64,000 nucleotides of DNA, taken from assembly GCA_902793195.1 (NCBI GenBank), contig CADBCS010000002.1:1-64000 (forward strand), written 5' to 3'. Numbering within the stretch: the stretch's first letter is position 1; the number at the start of each line of letters is the position of its first letter. Positions 1 through 10,422 of this stretch are shown here, in pieces. The notes beneath the pieces are model-generated. The model saw only the letters and a program-made list of their open reading frames with translations. It searched no databases and was not told the origin of the DNA. Position numbers and translations under genes: made by a program. The stretch comes from an uncultured Coriobacteriaceae bacterium. GTDB lineage: Bacteria > Actinomycetota > Coriobacteriia > Coriobacteriales > Atopobiaceae.

Positions 1-150
1 CACCAGCAGGTAGATGGGTCACCGTGCCGCGTGTCATTATGCTAGGCGGGATGATTCGAGAATCAAGCACCTGGCACACGACAAATTATCGGTGCAGGTT
101 GATGCGTTACGTGTGCCGACCGATTCTTCACAATCCTGAGCGCAACGGTT

Positions 151-195
151 CTTACAAGCACAAGGTCACTGGTTCGAACCCAGTATCGCCCACCA
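151..195 (+). tRNA. 3' half of tRNA-Val(TAC), probable attachment-site remnant
   Basis: Positions 151-157 read as a tRNA anticodon loop with TAC at its centre. They are followed by a variable region, a perfect 5-bp T-arm (168-184, TTCGAAC loop), an acceptor 3' strand at 185-191, a discriminator A and an encoded CCA at 193-195. The matching 5' acceptor strand, D-arm and anticodon 5' stem are absent upstream, so this is not an intact tRNA. A tRNA 3' half followed by its own terminator is what integration of a mobile element into a tRNA gene leaves at the distal end. The Val(TAC) identity rests on the loop sequence and acceptor and is an inference. Confidence 0.65.
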
Positions 196-203
196 GAAAA
201 CAC

Positions 204-236
204 GAGGCCGGAGGGGTAAAGCCCTCCGGCCTTTTA
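204..236 (+). terminator. Rho-independent terminator after the tRNA fragment
   Basis: A GC-rich inverted repeat (GGCCGGAGGG / CCCTCCGGCC) with a short GTAAAG loop is followed by TTTT. It lies just behind the tRNA 3' end and probably terminated the original tRNA transcript. Confidence 0.8.
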
Positions 237-263
237 TATTGTGTACAAGCTTCTTTCGCTTGC

Positions 264-1520
264 TCACAGGGATGGCAGCGTCATGTGCAAGCCCCGCGTA
301 TCGTGCGTGTCGTTGCCAATCGCCCGGCCAGTAAAGGGGACGGCATACCAGGGGAGATAGAGCACCTTCCCATCCCGCTCGACGTTAAGTCGTGAGAACA
401 CCACACCGAGGTCGAGCGCGTACTCCTTGGTCGCTAGCAGGTTGTTTAGTGCCGCGTGAGCGCGTGCGTTTCTTCCGGATTTCGCCTCAATGGGAACAAC
501 CACGCCCGCGTCGGACTCAATTACGAAGTCCACCTCACCGCGCTTTTTCCCCACATAGTAAAACAGGTCGTGCCCCTTGCACACGAGCTCCTGCGCCAGT
601 GCGTTTTCGTACATGCCGCCGAGGTTGGAGACCTTTGAGTCGAGGTATATGTCGCGAGCGGTCTGAACGGGATAGCGACTCACGAGCATTCCGGTGTCGG
701 ACTGGTACAGCTTGAACATCCCCGGTCGCTCCGTCATCTGGAGCGGGCGCTTGGGCTCGCGCACGAGGTTTGTCTTAAGTCCGACGCCGGCGTTCACGAG
801 CCACACGAAGTCATGCCTGTGGGCGTTGTAGCGCGCCTCGTCGTTGATGGAATTGAGTACGAAGCGCCGCGAATCGTTGTCGAGCTGCAGGGGAAGCTGG
901 TCGAATATTTTCTGCACGTTGAGCGCTCGGCGCCCCGCATACTTTGCGATGTCCCTTCGATAGCCCGTCACCAGCTCGCTTTGGATTTCGCGGACCTTGG
1001 CGAGGTCACCCCCGGAGTCGATAAGCGCCCGCACGACCTCGGGCATACCTCCAACGACGAGGTATGTGCGCCAGTGCGAAAGCATCGCGTCGTGGAGGTA
1101 CTCATCGACGGGCTTCTGGTCAGTCACACAATCTCCGACCTCCGCGATCGCCGCCTCGCTTGCGCCGGTGGCCCACATGAACTCCTCGAAGTCCATCGGG
1201 CGCAAAGTCATTTCCTGGACGAAGCCGACCGGATAAGATCGCGCCCCCTTGAACTCCGTTCCCAGCATCGAACCAGAGAAGGCGTAGTCGTACCTCCCGT
1301 CCTCCACAAGGGCTTTGGCCATGGTCATAACTGATGGCAGCTCCTGTACCTCATCGATAAAGACGAGCGTGGACCCTTGCGGCATTGGACCTTGTGCGAA
1401 GAGGGAAACACGACGCAGGAAGTCGTTGATGTCGCGGGAATTCGCAAGCGCTTCGCGCGCGGCGTCGTTGAATGCGAGGTTTATCTCGACGAATCACTCG
1501 TACGACTCGTTTCCCAGCTT
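264..1520 (-). pseudogene. DUF4143-type AAA+ ATPase, 5'-truncated and interrupted
   Basis: The 373-residue open frame starts at 1385, directly at a Walker B strand (LVFIDEVQ), and continues through a sensor-like region and a C-terminal DUF4143/PD-(D/E)XK-like part (EVDFVIE, PIEAKSG). Family members normally carry about 90 residues before this point, including Walker A (GARQVGKT). Reading upstream in the same frame gives about 36 more residues that fit the family, then an in-frame TGA at about 1494-1496. Family-like residues (LGNESYE) continue beyond that stop. No Walker A is found before the neighbouring gene begins at 1556. The gene has therefore lost its nucleotide-binding N-terminus and carries a nonsense codon. 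These ATPases are common accessory genes of unclear function. The downstream gene lies toward the tRNA att site. Confidence 0.75.
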
Positions 1521-1555
1521 GCTCGGCACAGGCCGCTGGCGCGCCGTCCTTGAGG

Positions 1556-2551
1556 TTAGTTGCTCAGCAGCGCCGTGATCTCTTGTTGCGAGAAGCCGAA
1601 GATTCTGGCCGCGTCCTCCGCTGAGAGGTTGCCCTCCCGTACTTGGTCGGCCGCCTTCTGAAGGAATTCCGCCCGCACCTCATCGCGTCCGTCCTTGAGA
1701 CCCTCCTTGCGGCCCTCCTTGAGACCCTCCTTGAGACCCTCCTTGAGACCCTCCTTGCGGCCCTCCTTGCGGCCCTCGGCCTCGCCGGCCGCGTATCCGT
1801 CCTCCTCAGCCTCGCGCCTCAGCAGGTCGCGATACTTTTCCTCGTCCCATTCCGTTAGAAACAAGTCGACCACCTCCGCGCGGTTCTCAATAAAGAAGTC
1901 TGCGAGTACCCCCTCGCTGATGCACTTCCTTACGGCAAGGTCCACTGCCTCGGAGCGTGCGTAGGTGCGGGCAAACGCTCGTGCGAGCGACACGAAGTGT
2001 GCGTAGCCGGCCAACGCCTCGCAGGCATCCAGGATTTCGGGGTTGTGTCCCTCGTTTACGTTTATGACCGTCGCCACTACCTCCGCGCAAGGCTCGCCCG
2101 CGCCCTCGGCGAAGAGCTGCGACAGCCTGAGCTCGAAGCGGTCCTCAACCTCTGTGGGACCGGCGTAGAACACGTAGTAGTGAGGGGCGGGCAGAGTGAG
2201 CCTGCGTGAGCTGTATACGCTCATGCCATAGAGGTCAAGGTGCTTGTTGTACAGCTGCGCCAAGTGAATGAGGCCGCGAAGGGGCATGTTGGGGTTAACC
2301 GTGCTCTGGTGCTCCCAAAGCATGAGCTCGCCATCCACCAAGAAAGACACGTCGTTCTTCCTGCCCATGTATATGACGCCTTCTATGGTGGTGTATGTGA
2401 GCTCGTCCGGATCGTTGCATGAGCCACCAAGGGCGTTGTACAACGACATGGCGTTCGCCTTGTGCCTCTCATCGCCGAACAGGCGCCTGAAGAGTGTGTC
2501 TTTGTAGACCCTGCTCACCGTGAGCCCCTCTTTCGTAGTGATCGTATCCAT
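1556..2551 (-). CDS. Rpn-family PD-(D/E)XK nuclease / putative transposase
   Basis: The 331-residue protein has the layout of the Rpn (recombination-promoting nuclease, formerly YhgA/transposase_31) family. An N-terminal VYKDTLFRRLFGD block is followed by a PD-(D/E)XK core with D67 and an E80-x-Q82 pair (NDVSF...WEHQS). The C-terminal tail, residues about 255-290, is built of the tetrapeptide (R/L)KEG repeated seven or eight times, giving a basic/acidic helix, then a short helical end. Such (K/R)EG repeats are usual in this family and vary in number by DNA slippage. The nuclease core residues are present, so it may be active. It is monocistronic, next to the broken ATPase gene. The family is associated with RecA-independent recombination in E. 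coli; the role here is unknown. Confidence 0.85.
   Translation of the reverse strand: MDTITTKEGLTVSRVYKDTLFRRLFGDERHKANAMSLYNALGGSCNDPDELTYTTIEGVIYMGRKNDVSFLVDGELMLWEHQSTVNPNMPLRGLIHLAQLYNKHLDLYGMSVYSSRRLTLPAPHYYVFYAGPTEVEDRFELRLSQLFAEGAGEPCAEVVATVINVNEGHNPEILDACEALAGYAHFVSLARAFARTYARSEAVDLAVRKCISEGVLADFFIENRAEVVDLFLTEWDEEKYRDLLRREAEEDGYAAGEAEGRKEGRKEGLKEGLKEGLKEGRKEGLKDGRDEVRAEFLQKAADQVREGNLSAEDAARIFGFSQQEITALLSN
1691..1786. repeat. 12-bp tandem repeat inside the Rpn gene
   Basis: On the plus strand the units CCCTCCTTGAGA and CCCTCCTTGCGG alternate about seven or eight times. Each unit encodes one (L/R)KEG tetrapeptide on the minus strand. Because the unit length is a multiple of three, copy-number change alters protein length without breaking the frame. 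Confidence 0.9.
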
Positions 2552-2662
2552 GATACTCCTCTCTGCACGCGGTCCGTGTGAGAGAGTATAGCAAACACAT
2601 GTACGAGGTACAAGTGTTCGATTTTGTTTGGGACTTGTCCTCTCAAGACATGGAGGTGTCGC

Positions 2663-2779
2663 CTACTTGAGAATCGTGGGCTTGGGCTCGCCCCTCTTCT
2701 TGTGATGGTGCATCCCGCCGCCGCTGACACCCCCGAGCAGCTCGTCGGAGAGCTCGGCGCCCTTCCCCTCGTTTGACAT
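2663..2779 (-). CDS. Small GG-leader (RiPP/bacteriocin-like) peptide
   Basis: A 38-codon frame starts at ATG 2777-2779 and ends with TAG at 2663. The N-terminal half reads like a double-glycine leader (ELSDELLGGVSGG, residues 9-21). The C-terminal half is short, histidine-rich and basic: GMHHHKKRGEPKPTILK. ELSDEL-plus-GG leaders are typical of peptides cut and exported by C39-peptidase ABC transporters. The start is uncertain. An upstream AGGAG (about 2817-2821) would suit an in-frame extension of ten or so codons beginning with a non-canonical ATC, while GGGA lies six bases before the chosen ATG. No modification enzyme or C39 transporter is adjacent, so this may be an orphan precursor or a remnant of a bacteriocin locus. 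Confidence 0.5.
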   Translation of the reverse strand: MSNEGKGAELSDELLGGVSGGGMHHHKKRGEPKPTILK

Positions 2780-2991
2780 CTCCAGTCCCGTGCGACTCTC
2801 GCTCTTCGTGATGTTCTCCTGTCTGTTATGGAGTATGCAACTTGCTGTCGTTGCGTATACATATGCAGCGCCAGGCAGAGTGTCTCAGACTCGCCTGGAA
2901 TAACATCCCCACCATCCCAGGTCGGAAGGCTTCACCTTCCTTCGGGGCGGGATGGAAGCGCGCGCTCTGCAAGCGCAAGGCGCGGCTCCAA

Positions 2992-3348
2992 CCGACCAAG
3001 GTTGTTACCATGAGTCCATGGCGGTCCATAAGCTCCGGCAAAAGGTTTGGGATAGATTCGCTTGGGATGTCTGCGAACCCGAAGGCTCCGCCGTTCCTTT
3101 ACGTCGTTGAGGAGCTCCACATCGACGGCGTGATAGTCTGGCAGGATGCGAAGGGGCGCGTGTTCGAATCGAGGCCTAATACCGTGCTCATGCCCTTGTT
3201 CGAGACGCTCGACGAATATGTGAGACGGACCTCCTGGGCACGGCTGAGGAGACACCACCGTAGCCCACGGCCGAAGAGCGTTGCTTTGGAGCGGCGCGCC
3301 CCTGCACAGGCTGCAACGCCTATGCGACGTCGACTGTCTACGTCATGA
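2992..3348 (+). CDS. Possible hypothetical protein remnant
   Basis: The frame from about 3010 contains a plausible protein-like stretch around residues 25-80 (PPFLYVVEELHIDGVIVW, then PNTVLMPLFETLDEYV) with good hydrophobic spacing. It degenerates afterwards into an Arg/Pro/Ala-rich tail like a shifted frame. No family is recognised and the ribosome binding site is poor. It is most likely the tail of a decayed gene in this eroded accessory zone. The opposite strand also has an open frame, so coding status is unsure. Confidence 0.25.
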   Translation, partial: PTKVVTMSPWRSISSGKRFGIDSLGMSANPKAPPFLYVVEELHIDGVIVWQDAKGRVFESRPNTVLMPLFETLDEYVRRTSWARLRRHHRSPRPKSVALERRAPAQAATPMRRRLSTS

Positions 3349-3474
3349 GAAGAAGACGGTGTAACCTATAGAATGGTTTTTGAGCACAGAAGAGGGGCCC
3401 GTGCCACGCTTTCGTTTTGCGGAATCATTTGCGGCCAATCGACGAGTGCATAGGGTTAAAGCAGGAGGAGCAAC

Positions 3475-3603
3475 ATGCTCGGCATCGTGTTCGGAGACGT
3501 GGAGAACGCCGTCTTTGCTGCCGCCCCTGAGGTGGTGCGTACGATTTCTGGTCGAGACGGATCCCTACCGTGTACGATAATGGCGAAGTATTGTACGCGG
3601 TAG
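3475..3603 (+). pseudogene. Truncated 5' end of a DUF4869-like gene
   Basis: A strong ribosome binding site (AGGAGGAG) sits a few bases before ATG 3475. The first residues, MLGIVFGDVENAVF, match the conserved start of DUF4869 proteins. After about 25 residues the similarity stops. The frame then runs through the left arm of the inverted repeat at 3560-3608 and ends after 42 residues. The normal domain (about 130 residues or more) is missing, so this looks like a stub cut by insertion or deletion at the palindrome. The DUF4869 assignment is from memory of the N-terminal pattern. Confidence 0.45.
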
Positions 3604-3608
3604 GGATC
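3560..3608. repeat. 16-bp inverted repeat with 17-nt loop
   Basis: The left arm GATCCCTACCGTGTAC (3560-3575) and right arm GTACGCGGTAGGGATC (3593-3608) pair with one mismatch. It lies exactly where DUF4869-like coding similarity ends and 99 bp before the vWA-kinase gene, so it could be a terminator-like hairpin or the scar of a small mobile element. Confidence 0.7.
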
Positions 3609-3706
3609 GGTTTTGTCGCGAAATCGTGCGCGCCCGGCCCCCATTGTTTGGGAATGCCATCCCATAGGCTCATGGTCGAAGACGGAAGAGGTCGAAAGAG
3701 GGACTC

Positions 3707-5776
3707 ATGAGATTTGTCCAGCCACACAGCGGAATTGTGTGTCATGTGTATTTCATTCTCGCCACGTCGGGCAGCATGCATGGAGGCAGGATCACAAGGC
3801 TCAACGCCGCCCTGAGAGCGTGGCACGGAAAGATGGTTCGTTACGTTCGAAGCGAATTCGGAGGCGCCCTTACCGTAAAGATCGGGGTGCTCTCGTACGC
3901 CAGTGCCTGTGTTTGGATGTCGGGGCCCGGCCTCCTAGACCTCTATGAACAGATTGACTGGCCCCTTGATGCCTACGGGGTGGCGAATGTGGGGGCAGCA
4001 CTTGGCGAATTGGATAGTCGGTTGCGGCCTGACGCACGGTCGTCGCCCTCTGGCCTCACATCGTTGCCAATTATCTATTTTGTGGCAGGTGGCTATCCGT
4101 CGGACGATTACAAATCGGCCTTGGAAAAGATATATGCGAACGTGCGGTTTCGGCACGCAACCCGCATAGGATTTGCTTTTGGGCGGTGTGTTGATCTCGA
4201 GATGGTTGGTGACATCGCTGGCGATCCAAGGTTGGTATTCCAAACGGAGGACGCTGGGCTTTTTGAGCGCCTGCTCTACCTTACAAGCACCGTATCTCTA
4301 CGCTATATGTACGAGGGCTTTCGCGAGATTCGTCTACCCGATGTCGGAACGGAAGTGGCTCGTGCGTTGGCCACCTACGACGATGTAAGCCTGTATGCTC
4401 TTTGCCCGCTCGCGTCGTGGTGGGAACAACCCGATACTCCGAGGAGGGCCGCTCCATCGGCCTGCAAATACGAAGCCCCTCGGGTTCTGAGGAGCGCGCT
4501 TGGGAAAAACGTACGCATCGTCGACCGCGTTCAGGACGATGGTAACAACGGCGTCTATGGAGTTGACTATGGCGGCGAGCGCAGGACGCTCAAGCTGATG
4601 AGAATCGCCGATGTCGATGAGCGCGATTGCGTAAAGCGGCGGTTGCTCAACGCGCTTCGGAGGGGCTCGCCCGCGCCTGCGGCCGTTTGGCCTCAAGACG
4701 TTGTGTGCGACGGCGAAGGGCGAGTGGGGTTTGTGACCGACGATCGCGCAGAGGATTCGTGCGGTTTGAACGAGCTGATTTGCAATTCGATCAACGGTCG
4801 GATGAGGCATCGGCAAGCGGTGGACATCTGCCTCCAGATATGCATGAACACGCTCGTGCTACACGGTCGTGGATACATATTTCCCACGTTGGGTGCGGAT
4901 TGCTTTTTGGTGTCCCCATGGGATGGCGGCGTTCTTCTGCACAACTGCGACGGGATTATCGCTGTTGGAGATGCCATGCCCGACCGGATGCGTTTCGAAT
5001 CGCCCCTCTACTTGGCTCCGGAGCTCGTGACGGGTGAGTCCGCAGCTTCGATGCAGGGCGACCGGCATTCACTGGCAGTGATCGTCTTTGCGGTTCTGTT
5101 GGGCGGCCATCCGCTTGCGGGGGGAAGCTTGCGGGGGGAGCAACTCTGCGACGAGGAGCGCATTCGGAGGACGTACGGGTACGGCGCGCGGTTTGTGTTT
5201 GATGATTCCGGTGACCAGAATCATATGGGTGTGCAGGGCTTTGCTGCGCAAGAATGGCACTCCCTGCCCGGGCACATGCGTGCCTTGTTCCAACGCGCCT
5301 TCTCGCAGGAGGCTCTCCATGACCCCCGTGCGCGGCCATCCGAATTGGAGTGGATGCGCGAGCTAGCCCGCTTTAGATCCGAGATACTCGTTTGCTCCTG
5401 TGGCTATGAGGTCTCTCTTAATGGGTTCGGTGACATATGCAGGATGTGCGATTGCTCCGTTGAGCCGGAGCTGTATATGGAGCTTCCCATGGGGTATCGC
5501 TTGCCCGTGTACCCTGGCACGCAGCTCTACGCCTGCCAGTTGCGTCGTGTCGTTGCAGCAGAAGAGGATCTCGATGTCCGTGTTCGCCTAATCGAGTCCC
5601 GGACACCCCCATATATGATTGGGCTGCAGAACCTGTCGAAGGATTGGATAGGGGTGAGCCTTCAGGGGTGGGAGCGCAGGCTCGGCCCTGGGGATACCGT
5701 GCAGGTCCAGCCGGGGATGACCCTCGAGATTGAAGGCGCCACCATTCCCATAAGAAGGGTTGGCGAGTTCGAATAG
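3707..5776 (+). CDS. vWA-pseudokinase-zinc-ribbon fusion protein (degenerate TerY-P type)
   Basis: This 689-residue protein joins two modules that are separate genes elsewhere in this window. Residues about 10-215 are a von Willebrand A domain related to the product of 33329-34129, and residues about 255-560 are a kinase-like domain related to the product of 32010-33317. A zinc-ribbon follows (CSCG...CRMC) and then a beta-rich C-terminal domain. Key residues are lost. The MIDAS motif reads ATSGS instead of DSSGS (A19), VANVG instead of VTCMG, and AGGYP instead of TDGYP. The catalytic loop reads FPTLGADC where the paralogue has YQDLSDGN. Metal binding and phosphotransfer are therefore unlikely, but the frame is intact over 2 kb, which argues for a retained binding or scaffold role. 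ATG 3707 has GAAAGAGG upstream. No partner phosphatase is adjacent. Confidence 0.8.
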   Translation: MRFVQPHSGIVCHVYFILATSGSMHGGRITRLNAALRAWHGKMVRYVRSEFGGALTVKIGVLSYASACVWMSGPGLLDLYEQIDWPLDAYGVANVGAALGELDSRLRPDARSSPSGLTSLPIIYFVAGGYPSDDYKSALEKIYANVRFRHATRIGFAFGRCVDLEMVGDIAGDPRLVFQTEDAGLFERLLYLTSTVSLRYMYEGFREIRLPDVGTEVARALATYDDVSLYALCPLASWWEQPDTPRRAAPSACKYEAPRVLRSALGKNVRIVDRVQDDGNNGVYGVDYGGERRTLKLMRIADVDERDCVKRRLLNALRRGSPAPAAVWPQDVVCDGEGRVGFVTDDRAEDSCGLNELICNSINGRMRHRQAVDICLQICMNTLVLHGRGYIFPTLGADCFLVSPWDGGVLLHNCDGIIAVGDAMPDRMRFESPLYLAPELVTGESAASMQGDRHSLAVIVFAVLLGGHPLAGGSLRGEQLCDEERIRRTYGYGARFVFDDSGDQNHMGVQGFAAQEWHSLPGHMRALFQRAFSQEALHDPRARPSELEWMRELARFRSEILVCSCGYEVSLNGFGDICRMCDCSVEPELYMELPMGYRLPVYPGTQLYACQLRRVVAAEEDLDVRVRLIESRTPPYMIGLQNLSKDWIGVSLQGWERRLGPGDTVQVQPGMTLEIEGATIPIRRVGEFE

Positions 5777-6095
5777 GGTAGCGTGCACGTGCGGGCCGCT
5801 GTTGCGCACCCCTCTCGGCTCCTCGCTACTCTTCCGATTGCCATGCCGTTGGAGGTCAGCGGCTTCGACATAGCCGACTCAAACGGCAACGCTTCCGGGC
5901 TGGTGGACGCGGAGCCCCGCCACGTCTTCTTCCCTCGAGTGCAAATTCCTCGCTCTACGCGATCGGAAATCGCATTACACCAGCGCCTGCGCTCGCGTGT
6001 GCCCCATGAGGTGCATCCGCATTGCTGGTCGTATGGTTATCCGTAGTAGAATATCGTCGACGAGAAGTGATGCGTTCGGCGGATGGGGGGCGAGC
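5777..6095. other. Intergenic region without recognised gene
   Basis: This 319-bp stretch holds no convincing frame on either strand. The only candidate signal is a TAGAAT box near 6045, which could be the -10 of a promoter for the HipA-like gene. Confidence 0.4.
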
Positions 6096-8484
<2,389 letters not shown>

Positions 8485-8749
8485 GGACGTAAAGGCAGGG
8501 CGTCGCCCCACCCTCTCTGGGCGGGCAACGCCACCGCGTATGCCAAGCTCGGCAGCGTGCATGGCGCGCGTAGGCGCCGCGAGCGGGTGGTCGGACGATG
8601 ACGCTGGCCCTACTGCCTGCGGCGCCCCCGCGGCGTCGTGCCCAGGTATTCGCAAACGGTATATTTCTCGAAGGCCGCGTGTGTGGATTCGAGCATTGAC
8701 GTATGCTCATTCATCTACTTGCAAACACAGGTCGGGAGGGAAGTGTCTC

Positions 8750-9793
8750 GTGAGTATATGTCTGAGCAACCTTTCCGCCGACGTCGCCTTGGAGCTCGTC
8801 GCCCAAGCCGAGCGTGAGGTAGGGCCCGCTTCGCCCGATCCGTCCTCCTTCGTCGCGGATCCCGCTGAGGTCGAAAGCGCCTTGGGAACCTTTGCCGACA
8901 AGTTGCCGAGGCCCATAGACGTCCTTGTGAACAGTGCGGGGCGGCGTCGGCATGCAGCGGACGTTGCCTGCCATGTGTGGAATGGCCCGCTGCCGCAAAA
9001 CGGCATCCTTGCGCTTGGCGAAGGCCTGTATGTCTCCTCGCCAGAGTTCACGCTTGCGCAGCAGGCAAACCAGCTGCACCAGGCAAGCCTGTGCCAGCTG
9101 CTCGGCCGGTACCTAGGTACTTGGTCACCCAAAAAGGGCGCGCCTCTGGGCCAGTGCGAACGTGCGCCACTCACGTCCTTCGAGGCGCTGAACGCGTTCG
9201 TTGTGGGGGCGGGGCAGTTCCGCGGAAAGGACAACCTCAAGCTGGCTATGGCCTATACCTGCGACGGGGCCGCTTCCGCACCCGAGACCTCGCTTCAGTT
9301 GGTGTTGTGCCTTCCTCCGGAGCTCAATGGGCTGTGCCTTGCGCAGCCAACCATGAACTATGAGGTCGGCCTTTCGACGGCGGCAAGGAAGCTGTATCCC
9401 CCGAAGTCGATTCGGATTGACCTGTGCTGGCGCAACAAGCTGTTTGGAATGGAATATCAGGGGGATGAGCACGGAAAGCAGCTAGGTGCCGACTATGCCC
9501 GTTGGTTTGCGGCGCGTGAGGAGGGCTATGAGCTGTGGTTCGTGGCAAAGGAACAACTTGCGAGTGCGGAGCAGATGCTACACATTGCCGGTGAGGCGGC
9601 AAAGCGCATCGGTAGCGACGTGGATACGGCGACGTGGCCGACGGTGGACGAGCTACAAGAACTTTTGGACATATTGGGTGGCCGCAAGCATCCAAAACCG
9701 CTGACTAACGCGGAATTACGCGCTCGTCGCAAAAGCGTGCGGAACCAGAAGCGCAGCGCCGGCGGCAGCATCAGTTCACATCTCACAACATAG
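8750..9793 (+). CDS. DUF559/Vsr-like endonuclease-domain hypothetical protein
   Basis: GTG at 8750 is chosen because GGGAGGGAAG lies about nine bases upstream; the open frame extends farther back but runs over non-coding sequence. The 347-residue product has an unrecognised N-terminal half. Its C-terminal domain (about 220-310) resembles the PD-(D/E)XK fold of DUF559/Vsr proteins: RIDLCW, then GMEYQGDEHGKQ, then a YELWFVAKEQL strand-helix. Such proteins are frequent accessory genes in Coriobacteriia, but the function is not known to me. It is followed at once by two perfect hairpins (9844-9997). A half-copy of the hairpin motif lies in its own last codons (about 9774-9788), so the repeat may be a regulatory or target site of the protein. 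Confidence 0.6.
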   Translation: MSICLSNLSADVALELVAQAEREVGPASPDPSSFVADPAEVESALGTFADKLPRPIDVLVNSAGRRRHAADVACHVWNGPLPQNGILALGEGLYVSSPEFTLAQQANQLHQASLCQLLGRYLGTWSPKKGAPLGQCERAPLTSFEALNAFVVGAGQFRGKDNLKLAMAYTCDGAASAPETSLQLVLCLPPELNGLCLAQPTMNYEVGLSTAARKLYPPKSIRIDLCWRNKLFGMEYQGDEHGKQLGADYARWFAAREEGYELWFVAKEQLASAEQMLHIAGEAAKRIGSDVDTATWPTVDELQELLDILGGRKHPKPLTNAELRARRKSVRNQKRSAGGSISSHLTT

Positions 9794-9843
9794 TAATAAT
9801 GTATGAACATAATCCCAGCTCACGGGACCTCGATTTTTTCGCG

Positions 9844-9893
9844 TTTTGTAGATGTGAACTCGTGGAAAGTTTCAAGAGTTCACATCTACAAAA
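9844..9893. repeat. Perfect 18-bp inverted repeat, copy 1
   Basis: The arms TTTTGTAGATGTGAACTC (9844-9861) and its exact complement (9876-9893) are separated by 14 bases. The element shares its 15-bp core with the next repeat. Confidence 0.95.
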
Positions 9894-9950
9894 ATGCGGT
9901 ATGGACATTTAGCATAACCCCAGCTAGATTGCGTGACGGGTTTTTCAAAG

Positions 9951-9997
9951 TTGTAGATGTGAACTCATGTGGTGCCAAATCGAGTTCACATCTACAA
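9951..9997. repeat. Perfect 16-bp inverted repeat, copy 2
   Basis: The arms TTGTAGATGTGAACTC (9951-9966) and its exact complement (9982-9997) have a 15-base spacer. The spacer sequence differs from copy 1, so the arms themselves are what is conserved. Confidence 0.95.
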
Positions 9998-10029
9998 ACA
10001 CGACTCCAAACAGTCCGGAAACGTGGCCG

Positions 10030-10413
10030 CTATTCGTGCAATTCGAGCGGAAGACCGTCGGGATCAAAGAAAAAGGTCATGCGGCGCTGGGTGAATTCGT
10101 CCTCCCGTATGGGCTCGCAGTCGATGCCCATGGCGCTTAGCTTCTGTACGGTCTTCCGCACGTCGGGCACATGGAACGCGAGGTGCCTGAGCCCGCATGC
10201 CTCGGGATACGACGGGCGCTTGGGCGGGTTTTGCGGTGCGAAGATCTCCAGCTCGGTGGTGTCGTTTACCTTGAGGTCGAGCTTCCAGTCCTGCTTCTTG
10301 GGACGATAGTTCTCGCGCACCACGGGAAAGCCGAGCTTGTCTACATAGAACGCACGCGATGTCGTATAGTCGGACACAATGATCGCAATATGGTGTATGG
10401 CGTCTAGATGCAT
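10030..10413 (-). CDS. VOC-family metalloprotein (YaeR/SMU1112c glyoxalase-like)
   Basis: The 127-residue single-module glyoxalase-fold protein has the expected pattern of YaeR-type VOC proteins: HHIAIIVSD at the start, YVDKLGFPVVRE, LELEIF-type central strand, LRHLAFHVPD, and a C-terminal FFFDPDGLPLELHE. Putative metal ligands are the histidine in HHIAI, the glutamate in ELEIF, the histidine in RHLAF and the C-terminal glutamate in LELHE. YaeR-like proteins are presumed lyases or detoxification enzymes with undefined substrates. Its start is 9 bp from the stop of the next upstream gene on the same strand, suggesting co-transcription. Confidence 0.85.
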   Translation of the reverse strand: MHLDAIHHIAIIVSDYTTSRAFYVDKLGFPVVRENYRPKKQDWKLDLKVNDTTELEIFAPQNPPKRPSYPEACGLRHLAFHVPDVRKTVQKLSAMGIDCEPIREDEFTQRRMTFFFDPDGLPLELHE

Positions 10414-10422
10414 GGCTGTCTC

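Noticed and set aside
1..195. A complete tRNA gene at the window start
   Set aside because: No 5' acceptor strand complementary to 185-191, D-arm or anticodon 5' stem could be found upstream. Only the 3' half is present.
1691..1786. CRISPR or intergenic satellite repeat
   Set aside because: The 12-bp repeats are inside a coding frame and encode the (R/L)KEG tail common in Rpn proteins.
2515..2862. 115-residue minus-strand open frame over the GG-leader gene
   Set aside because: Arg/Ser-rich reading without family features. The overlapping 38-codon frame at 2663-2779 gives a far more protein-like product.
9844..9997. CRISPR array
   Set aside because: There are only two hairpin units, with arms inverted rather than directly repeated at fixed spacing, and no cas genes nearby.
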